This document shows positions 20,571 to 30,099 of a DNA stretch of 64,000 bases, one piece after another (the first letter of the stretch is position 1; every line of letters starts with the position of its first letter). The stretch is from Effrenium voratum (taxonomy: Eukaryota; Sar; Dinophyceae; Suessiales; Symbiodiniaceae), in the NCBI GenBank assembly GCA_963377175.1, contig CAUJNA010001024.1:990321-1054320 (forward strand). Reading direction: 5' to 3'. Position numbers and translations under genes: made by a program. The notes beneath the pieces were generated by a model, which had not been told where the DNA came from, searched no databases, and saw only the letters and a program-made list of their open reading frames with translations.

Positions 20571-21094
20571 CATGTTTTTCTTGAAGCCCTAGTGGCACCC
20601 TCGAGGGTCGCTTTTGGTGGCTTCCTTATTAAATCATTGGACCTATCGGCCCCAAAAAGGGTTTCGGGCCGTTTCTTGTTCTGCCATCACTGAAGAACTG
20701 GGCCAGAAATCGAAGACAGATTTTCGTAGAGGCTGCATATCGGTTGCGCCTTGCTCCCCCAAAGTTGGGATCCCAAGATGGGATTGGCCACAAGAGGGCC
20801 GGTTGAGCCAAAGTCATGCCTCCCAATTCTAGGTCTCGGAGCTCAACCCCTCACAAAAAAAAGGAAAACCTGTTTGTACTGCTTTCTGAGTGCATCTGTT
20901 TTGTGTGGTTTGGGCCCTCTTGGCCGTTCCTCCCTGCACAGTCCTTCGCTTTAGACTTCCACTTTTCACCTTCAGCCCCCGCCGGCATTCTCCAACCATC
21001 GGTCTCGACCCTCCCGTTTCGTCTTCAGCCTCCCGCCTTCCACCCTCAGTTTCCATCCACCACCATGATGCATGTTTCTCCTCTTTGTACCGTC

Positions 21095-22695
21095 CTGCCT
21101 TTCTGCCTTCTTGCCTTCTTGCCTTCTTGCCTTCTTCCCTTCTTGCCTTCTTGCCTTCCTGCCTTCCTGCCTTCCTGCCTTCCTGCCTTCCTGCCTTGCT
21201 GCCTTGCTGCCTTCCTGCCTTCCTGCCGTCCTGCCTTGCTGCCTTCCTGCCTTCCTGCCTTCCTGCCTTCCTGCCTTCCTGCCTTCCTGCCTTCCTGCCT
21301 TCCTGCCTTCCTGCCTTCCTGCCTTCCTGCCTTCCTGCCTTCCTGCCTTGCTGCCTTGCTGCCTTGCTGCCTTGCTGCCTTCCTGCCTTCCTGCCTTCCT
21401 GCCTTGCTGCCTTGCTGCCTTCCTGCCTTGCTGCCTTCCTGCCTTCCTGCCTTCCTGCCTTCCTGCCTTGCTGCCTTGCTGCCTTCCTGCCTTCCTGCCT
21501 TCCTGCCTTCCTGCCTTCCTGCCTTCCTGCCTTCCTGCCTTCCTGCCTTCCTGCCTTCCTGCCTTCCTGCCTTGCCTGCCTTCCTGCCTTCCTGCCTTCC
21601 TGCCTTCCTGCCTTCCTGCCTTGCCTTCCTGCCCTTCTGCTGCCTTCCTGCCTTCCTGCCTTCCTGCCTTGCTGCCTTGCTGCCTTGCTGCCTGCCCTTG
21701 CCCTTCCTGCCTTCCTGCCTTCCTGCCTTCCTGCCTTCCTGCCTTCCTGCCTTCCTGCCTTGCCTTGCTGCCTTGCTGCCTTCCTGCCTTGCCTGCCTTC
21801 CTGCCTTCCTGCCTTCCTGCCTTCCTGCCTTCCTGCCTTGCCTGCCTTCCTGCCTTCCTGCCTTCCTGCCTTCCTGCCTTCCTGCCTTCCTGCCTTGCCT
21901 TCCTGCCTTGCTGCCTTCCTGCCTTCCTGCCTTCCTGCCTTCCTGCCTTCCTGCCTTCCTGCCTTGCCTGCCTTCCTGCCTTCCTGCCTTCCTGCCTTGC
22001 TGCCTTGCCCTTCCTGCCTTCCTGCCTTCCTGCCTTCCTGCCTTCCTGCCTTCTGCCTGCTGCCTTCTGCTCCTGCCTTCCTGCCTTCCTGCCTTCCTGC
22101 CTTCCTGCCGTCCTGCCTTCCTGCCTGCCTTCCTGCCTTCCTGCCTTCCTGCCTTCCTGCCTTTGCCTTGCTGCCTTGCTGCCTTGCCCTTGCCTTCCTG
22201 CCTTCCTGCCTTCCTGCCTTCCTGCCTTCCTGCCTTCTGCCTTCCTGCCTTCCTGCCTTCCTTTGCCCTTCCCTTCCTTGCCTTCCTGCCTTCCTGCCTT
22301 CCTGCCTTCCTGCCTTCCTGCCTTCCTGCCTTCCTGCCTTCCTGCCTTCCTGCCTTCCTGCCTTCCTGCCTTCCTGCCTTCCTGCCTTCCTGCCTTCCTG
22401 CATTCCTGCCTTCCTGCCTTCCTGCCTTGCTGCCTTTCTGCCTTCCTGCCTTCCTGCCTTCCTGCCTTCCTGCCTTCCTGCCTTGCTGCCTTGCTGCCTT
22501 GCTGCCTTGCTGCCTTGCTGCCTTGCTGCCTTGCTGCCTTGCTGCCTTGCTGCCTTGCTGCCTTCCTGCCTTGCTGCCTTGCTGCCTTGCTGCCTTCCTG
22601 CCTTCCTGCCTTCCTGCCTTGCTGCCTTCCTGCCTTGCTGCCTTGCTGCCTTGCTGCCTTGCTGCCTTGCTGCCTTCCTGCCTTCCTGCCTCCGC
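21095..22695. repeat. CCTTCCTG octamer satellite, 1.6 kb
   Basis: About 200 copies of TGCCTTCC with the common variant TGCCTTGC and occasional short deletions. Because 8 is not a multiple of 3, each frame cycles through the unit and reads the same octapeptide LPAFLPSC (minus strand: GRQEGRKA). All six frames stay open through indels, giving spurious ORFs of 578-669 codons. It lies between exons ending near 20570 and starting near 23591, so it is probably intronic. Confidence 0.97.
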
Positions 22696-23590
22696 CCCTT
22701 CCAGAGTTCACCTCCAGCTTCCACTCTCCTTTCTTAACCCTGCGCCCTCCAGCCACCCTTCCAGCATCCAACTTCCGGATAGAAAGTGCAAGAAGCCAAC
22801 CAGCATAGTTGCTAACACTAAGTAGAAGCGCTTCCTGCCAGCAAACTTAAGCAAAGATGTTTGCCACCAAGTAAGTTGACAACAAGCACGCCTGAAGCAA
22901 GCCACATTGTGCGCCGGTATGTGTGCAAGTGGAGCGAGGGCAAATGAACGGGTCTGCTTGTTCCCCCCACGTAGGCAATTCAGAATTTGAAGGATTGAAG
23001 TGCACCGACCGTTCTGCCCTCGCAAGAAAGAGCCAACAACTGATTGACCCCTCAGAGGAGTAAGCTCAGGTGATATCCCCAACAGCATGCAGTGCTCTTT
23101 TGAGTGCTCGGCCCACCCCGCAGTCTTTGCAGAACCTCGTGGAACCCTGGTGGAACCCTGGTAACCCTCGTGGCACCTTACCTCAGGGCCGCCCCGGACC
23201 ACCCCGGAGCCTATCTGGGCTGAGACCCCAAAGCTTTCAACTGTTGGGGAAAAACTGATTTGCAATTACACATGTGTTTGCTCTTGAGTAATGTAGAAAG
23301 TGAGACTGAACTGTCTGACCCCTGTGGCAACTGAGCTAGAGTGTTCTCGAGCTGTGCCCTTCACATGCCAGTGAGAAGCTGCACGAATCCGACACTCGCA
23401 AGTGAGACGAAAGTGGCTTGCCCTCGGAGACACTGGAGTGGCCTCGCAAGTGGTTGTCCAAAGTAGGTGCCATCTTCCAGTGGGGTTGAAAAAGATTGTC
23501 GTATGTTTGACCCCCGGGTAAGTTGGCGTCCTGGCTTTCAGGTCGCTTGATTCACGGGGTTCCTTCGGAGCTCAAATGTGGCGGTGCCAG

Positions 23591-24200
23591 GCTCCGGACA
23601 AGGAGAGCAGCAGAATGCTCTTCGAGCTCCATGGAGCTGTGCTGAAAAACCTCTCGCAGGCGGTCCCCGAAGGGAGGGCAGATGGTTTCTCCGTTGATTT
23701 CTGTGTCAGGCTGCGACGTTCATCGTGTTGAAGCAGCGGTAAAAGAAGAAAAGGGCATGTTACCAGTGGCCTGACCAGGGTTGTTGGCGCACCTGCTTGA
23801 AGCCTGTTGAAGGGGGGACCACGTTGTTCAACCTGTTGGTGCGGGGGGGGGGGGCTCAGGGCAACGAGGAGGTGTGGCAGAAAAACACTGTGTTGGCCCC
23901 CTTGTCGGTTTGAAAGTTGGAAGGAGAAAGCGACCCTTCCGAATACAAAATCAAAAGGGGGCGTTTCTCTTCATAGGACTGGCAGAAAGTTGCTCAAGGG
24001 AGATGGTCTTTCCGCGAGAAGGGCACAAGCATTTGTTGAGTAATCAGTCGGTAGAGTATTGGAGGTGTGTTTCCCCAAAATGTGAAGGGTTCCCTCTTTT
24101 TATTGGGACCCCTGTGAATCAAGCAAGGGTTCATCAATCCTGGGCTGTGTCACAAGCACGCAGGCTTGCATGAAGCTGGGATATTGGAACGACGCTGCAA
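23591..24200 (+). CDS. candidate exons of an unrecognised gene
   Basis: 23591 to about 23709 follows AG and reads APDKESSRMLFELHGAVLKN, then LSQAVPEGRADGFSVDFC, with possible donors GTCAGG or GCTGCG. A small exon of 13 codons at about 24161-24199 reads ACMKLGYWNDAAK between AG and GTGCGG. Both are plus-strand and could continue the 17.4-20.6 kb gene across the octamer satellite. Phase is compatible if the first exon ends at 23704. No family recognised. Confidence 0.4.
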
Positions 24201-25229
24201 AGGTGCGGGCGCCCGTCCGGGGCCAGGGCTCCTGAAGCTTTCTCTTCAAATCAAAAATGGCAGTTGCATGTTAGGCTTGTTCCCATCTCTCTTCAGTTCC
24301 TGGACTTTAAACTTTGTGGGAAGACCGTTTTAGTGGTAAATGAACAATTTGGGCGTATGTTTGGCCAATCCCTTAGTTATTGGAGTAATGTGTGGGTTGG
24401 ACATGTATTTCACGATCCCGACCCCTGGCGAAACCCATTTTACAGCAACGGACAGTATTGCCGGGCTATCCTTCAGGGCGCCGTATCGAAATTCCAGATG
24501 GGCGTCCTGTTGGGTAGCTCCCTGTCGTTCTTGGGGAGCAATGCTGCCGGTTGCTCATCTGAGCGGCGGCTATCAAGTACATGTGTTCCCAAAATGCAAT
24601 TTGGATACTTGGGTACTATCTCAGGCGCGCCGATGTTGGCTGTAACGAGTGAGCTGATGTGGTTGACTGGTAGTTCACGTCAGATATACATGTCCATTCA
24701 CCCTCCGCAACCATACCCCCAGTAAACAAAGATTTAGTGAGGGGTCAACAAGCCCCAACAAGACGGCACAGCCCTAATTCTGCTTTGGGCTTGGTCTAGG
24801 GTTCTGTGCAAAAACTCTTTGGTGTACGAAGCCAGCTCTTTCCATATCGCCCTCAATATTGTTTACTAACGGTTGTGGGGTACTGTTGGGCTGTTGAAGT
24901 GCGTTTGAGCCACTGGAAACAGTGGCAACATGAAGCTCATCTGGCAGGCGTGGTGTCCCTGAAGCAAGCAACATGGGTAATTCCGAGCAACATCTTGTGC
25001 TGTCACGATGTGGAGACCGCATTTATGTTTTGTTAATTTGCCGTAAATGGTGTGTATTCCGTGTGTGGATATATTCATTTCCACCCCGACCCCCACCCCA
25101 CCGAACCGGGCCTTTGGAGCTTTGAGAGTGTTTGTTGGCAATTTAAACATACAACAGGAATATGGTAAATGCAGGCAACAAGCCTGGGCAGAATAAACAA
25201 AGGCCAGAACACTGCTTGAGGCATGCTGG
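24201..25229. other. no gene recognised
   Basis: Two frames stay open for 100-150 codons at 24264-24725, but neither has splice-flanked or family-like content, and both are open over the same bases. Nothing is called. Confidence 0.35.
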
Positions 25230-25690
25230 CTAGAAATGATCAGACAAAGGCAAGGCATGTGCTACACATGCGCTAAACACATAGCAATGCAGCATAACGC
25301 AAACGAACTAGAGGATGGACTACTATGTTTCACAGATGCTAGCCATATGTTAGATATGTGTTAAGACTCTGGGCATATACTGCACAACTGTCGTATTGAA
25401 GATATGCTAGCCAAATGCTAGCATTTGACTGGGAATAGACAGTGGCTAGGCATGTGCTATTGCTGGAAAAGTGCTAGAAGTATTATGGTAGACATGTGCT
25501 AGGCGCGCACGGGCTCATGCTAGGAATATGCAACTCAACCTACCGTGTCCCAGAAACATACTGACATGTGCTAGACACATGCCTTACATTTGCTAAACCA
25601 ATGTTTGAAGAATGCTGGACATTAGCGGACCTAAACTAGACACATGCTGGAAATGCATGATAGATTTGTGCCAAACATTGGCTAGGCATA
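25230..25690 (+). repeat. degenerate ACATGTGCTAG motif array
   Basis: Variants of CATGTGCTAG and CACATGCTAG recur about 20 times over 460 bp at irregular spacing, separated by unrelated bases. A shorter array of the same motif lies at 41395-41560. Confidence 0.65.
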
Positions 25691-25988
25691 TCAATACTAG
25701 GGAATGCGAGAACCTGGTTGGCACTGAAAGCAAACACGCAGCGAAGGCATCCAAATGCTTTGCATAGTATCCCATAGATAGCAGCATCGTCCTCAAAATC
25801 CAGCTCCTATCAAAGAGTATCCGGTAGAAATGCTGCAGGAGTTCTTTTTCGAATTTCAGCTATTCCAAACCACAGTCGCTGACAAAGGCAAAGTACTGCT
25901 GCACATAGAATGACAGAATAACATGTGTGGGGGTGCTGAACATGGCATTGGATTTGGTACATACCTATTTGTTTGTATCTTGGAGAGA

Positions 25989-26575
25989 AGTCCTGGTCCC
26001 GAAGCCGAAGGAACCCAAAGTATTTGTCCGGTTCTGGACAGAGATGCGGGTGCAGGACCTTTATCCTGGGGAGAGATGTTGTTTTTGTTCCCCAGCTTTG
26101 GACAGATAGAGCTGCCAGACTTGTTTTAGCAAATCAGCTCAAGGTGTATCTTGCTGGTTCTGCAGATCCAACAACCGCATGCAGCAGCAGAGCCGGCTCA
26201 TTTCCATAACTTAGGATTCCTTGCAAAAACATGTCAGGTTTCCCAGTTGTGAGGGGTCCCCTTGTGAGCACTCATGAACGGGGTGGCGGGCGGTCAGCTC
26301 CGGTGTAGATTCAGCCAGGCCGCCGAGACTGCCACGCAACTTTGCCCCGAAGACCACAAGGCCGGTTCTGGGGCGACACCTTTGTTCCTGCGCTTCGCAT
26401 GGTTGGCAAAGGGCCAAAAAAAGGAGCGGAATTCACCGGTGCTCTGTGTTTGGGCGGGTATTGGGATCGCATGTGCTGACCCTGAATTCATCCTCCAGAA
26501 TCGCGCGCAGTACGTTAAATCAATGGAGCCAAGAAGTGGCCAGAGGCTTTGGATCTTCCCTTGGTTGTGGGAATG
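25989..26575 (+). CDS. candidate exons of an unrecognised gene
   Basis: About 25989-26090 reads REVLVPKPKEPKVFVRFWTE, then MRVQDLYPGERCC. About 26262-26412 reads LRCRFSQAAETATQLCPEDH and ends FLRFAWLAK. About 26472-26535 reads ADPEFILQNRAQYVKSMEP. All are plus-strand with better composition than competing frames. Splice limits are not fixed and no family is recognised. Confidence 0.35.
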
Positions 26576-27364
26576 AACTCTGGCATCTTCTTGACCAAAG
26601 GGATGGTTAGGGACCAGTGCCTCACCTTAGCAAGTTCCAGCCACGTGTCTTGGAGTCCCATTGACTGACTGAGGCCTGGTTCCGCAGTGCTTGTGCACTC
26701 GAAGGTCTGGGAAAGCTGGACGAGGCGTCCCATGCATGGGTCCACGCGGGCCTGGGGGGGGGGGGGGCGGGGGTGGTAGATTGTCCGGTTTTCGGTGGTC
26801 CTAAGTGCTTCCCCACCAGAGAAGTAGGAAAGGAGCACGTGTCAGGCAAGATGGTTCCGTGGCATTTCAATGCAACGATGCGTGATACGCATTTCACGCG
26901 GAATGGGTCGCTCAAGGGGCGTGTGCGGCGTGCAGGCAGAGGAATGCCTGCACAAGATCGATGAATGCTCTGTAGGGCGACCGGACAGAGGTCGTATCGC
27001 CAAGGACACGCAGGCCGGTTGTGACTTCCGAGCGGCCCATTCCTGGCCTTTGCACTCTTAACTGCGGATTCTGGAGGACCATGCGCATACGTGAGGAATT
27101 GTCATTATTTCGGAGGAATGCCTTTGAATAGAATGGTCCCACTGATCACGGGTTGGCAGCACAAGCGACCAGATTTGTTTAGGAGAGCTCTTTGGGAGAG
27201 ATGCCGAGCTCATGTTGGTGTGTTTTCGAAGTGAGTGTGAAAAATAACACGCGCAGCCGCGCAGCCCATGTAAAGGAACAACAAGGCAGCTCCGGAAATG
27301 CGGTCCATTGGATAACTGAAATGCAGAGTTCGTTCCCCGCCATCCGGAAACGTGTCTCGTCCAG

Positions 27365-28687
27365 GCAAAGCGGGAGAAGCTGCAAGCCCTGCGCGAACGG
27401 GACCGGCAACATCAACCAGCCCTGCAGTTAAGTCTGCTTTGGCTGGAATCGCACCCGGTTTTTATTTTGGGGGAGTGGGTGGGTGTTTGGGCAGTTGCCA
27501 GGAAAAGTGCTTGCTTGGCTGGTTGGTTTTTGTTCAGGTGAAATTTGCAGAATTGCAGGAATTGTGTTGGACTAGATCTTCTGTTGCTTGATGCAGAGTC
27601 GGTTTTGGGTGTGAGTGGTTGCGGAGGCTCCCGAAGGCACGGGGAGGAAGATTTTGGAGATGGTTGATCCCAGCGAGCCATAGTCCAAGCAAAAGGTTCT
27701 GCGTGATAGGAAAAGTACATGGTTGTCATATAGGGAGGGTAGACAACCAAGAGAAACACTTCAAGTAAGGGATTCATGACCATGTGTTGTTTCTTCTAGA
27801 TCAAGACCGCAAAGTTTTAACATGTGCCCTAGAGGCGATTGTCTAGGGTTTCCCAGGCCCTCCCATGTTTCATACCAGCCTTGCTTTCAGGAGGAAGCAT
27901 CATTGAAGAGGACCATGGAGAAGGCGATCGAGAGGCACAGAAGTCAATGTCGGCATGATCGAGGCGTGTTTTTTTGGTTTCTGATTTGGAAGTTGGGGAT
28001 TCTTGCCTGCCAAGAGCACGCGTTTGCAAGCCATGATGCAGAATGGAAAAATATCGTTGAGAAATGAAAGTGAACGTAAGAACCAGAAGGATGCGCATGA
28101 TGTCGAAGGGGGCGCCCTATTCCACGCCTGCCAGGAGTGTCTTCAGTGAGGAGCGACAGGCAGGATGCCTGCCAAAAGTGTATTTGTTTGCCAATATATT
28201 GCCCAAGTAAGCGCTGCGTGTCACTCATCATAAAGGTGTATATCAACAAGTACAAACGAGGAGTATTCCGCATAGGGATCCCTATCTAGCTTCCCCCATT
28301 ACCACCAAGCAAGGCAGACCAGGACGTGCTGCGACGAACAACCTTGTGTCATCAGGGCGCTGCCCCCTCCTGGGAGCCCATGTTGACGCTTCAGGACTCT
28401 TGAGGACCCAGATCCCATTGGGCGCCATGGAGGGGTAATGCCATGCAATCATTTCCGGTTTAACTGGACTGTTCTTTGATGTTCTTTGGGAAAGTGCCTG
28501 TTCATGGAAAGTTGAAAGATCACATCAAATGGCAAAGATCACAGTTCCAGTGGAGCCTTTGCAAGGGAGCAGAAAGCAAGCGAGAAAAGGCGGTTCTTTG
28601 GCATGGGCATCGGCGCATGTTGCCCAGGCGCTGCCCACTGCGCGCCCAAAGTCGGAATCCGGGACGCCGGGTGCACAGCGAGCTAAG
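27365..28687 (+). CDS. three-exon chain coding a basic coiled-coil-like segment
   Basis: 27365 to about 27421 (AKREKLQALRERDRQHQP, AG before, GC donor), 27891-27963 (EEASLKRTMEKAIERHRSQC then RHDR, GC donor) and 28566-28687 (SRKQARKGGSLAWASAHVAQ, then a Pro/Ser-rich tail, GTGGGA donor). Phases agree: 0-0, 0-1, 1-0. The first two exons form a charged heptad-like helix. This is an internal part of an unrecognised gene, probably a continuation of the plus-strand exons to the left. Confidence 0.5.
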
Positions 28688-29199
28688 GTGGGAATAGGGA
28701 ATTTTCTGGGTTTGAGTCTACAATAGGAAAGTCAAAAAATGGAACCCTGATGGTTGGCGACGCCAGGACTGGCGTTTTATCCACGTCACCACGGTGTAGA
28801 GTCTAGAGGACCAGTTCAGTTGTGGTTGATCTACTCCATCATTCACTAGCAGTGGGCAGGCGGGGTCCAAAATCACAAACTGGAAGCTGAGCTCCTGGAT
28901 GGATGGCCGTAGCCACGAGAAAGCTCCGAGTAAGCCTGAGCAGCTTTTTGTGGCCGGAAGCCACCAAAATCCTCTCAGCTTGAGGCCGATGCCGCAAGAC
29001 CCAAAGAAAGAAATATTCGAGGAGTGCAGATGTTCTCAGAAGTCGCCACGGCTGTTGGACGACTGACCTGTTCGATTTTGAGGTTGCCCACATGCACGGA
29101 ATTGCCGTAACATATAAATGCAATTGACATGCTGCGACTGGTGCAACCTTTAAGGGAATCATCTGACTGAAGTGTGCTATCAGACCCCTCCCCGCATTC

Positions 29200-29546
29200 T
29201 GTTTGTGGCTATGTGCACACTGCACGGCAAATCCTCGCAGGAATCAAGCCGGAAGCACCTTACGAAAGAAGGCGCCAAGGCGGATTGCCCATCATTGTCA
29301 TTGGACCCATGTGCAGTGTCACAAAGAGGGCTGTTTACCCCCATGCGGAACAATATGTCCAGTGACTAGACAGTTCTTGAGCTTCACCAAGGTTTTCAGG
29401 AAACTAAGAGCCGATGTGCGAGGCTCGCAACTGGATAGAGGGATGAGGGGTATTTGATCATTTCTCCAAAAGTTGCTGCGGACCTCGGGGTGGCCTCAGG
29501 ATCTGCTGCAAGCGCTGCGCGACGCCTACAGAGATACCACCTTTCA
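29200..29546 (+). CDS. candidate exons of an unrecognised gene
   Basis: About 29200-29325 reads HTARQILAGIKPEAPYERRR followed by a hydrophobic GGLPIIVIGPM. About 29487-29545 reads WPQDLLQALRDAYRD. Plus-strand with good composition, but splice boundaries are unresolved. They lie just before the helicase block, so they may be the last exons of the 8.9-29.6 kb gene set. Confidence 0.35.
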
Positions 29547-30099
29547 GAATCAGGCCTGAAGAAGCCCCACGGCTCCTAAAGAGAGACTCTAGCAGAAGAG
29601 TTTGGCTCAACAGAGGAACCCACAAAGAGGAACCCACAAAGGGTGGTTTCTTTTTGGCTGTGATTTTCTCAACACACAGAAGGGCCCACCAGCAGTGGAA
29701 GGTTGGCTATTGGGTTCTGGATTCGGGTCGAGACAAGAAACAACAGTCGGTTCATTGCTCTTTCGGCAAAAGCAAATTGGCTGAGATGGCGTCAAGTTTG
29801 AGATATGCTGATAGGCGAGATCTGTTCATGTTGAATCCAACAAAACAGGGAATTCGAGGAAAGCAAACTGTACCTCATCAGGTATTTTCATATCTTCGAC
29901 ATACCCCAGGGGCGAGTAGATCTTCTTCTTGCCAATGAGCCGCCCCCAGAACCCCTCTTTGGTGATTTTAGGTTCTACTGCTGATCAGGGTTGTGGGATC
30001 AAGAAGTGCTTCTGTGACACAAGGGAATCCGCCTTTATTTAAGGGCTGCCGCCCAGTGCCGCCGACCCCTCCACTGGGGGCCAGCCCAGTTTTTTTTTG

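Noticed and set aside
20816..22825. ORFs of 578-669 codons in five or six frames, Leu/Pro/Cys- or Gly/Arg/Lys-rich
   Set aside because: They are the translation of an octamer satellite; every frame gives the same peptide and indels do not matter, so openness carries no coding signal.
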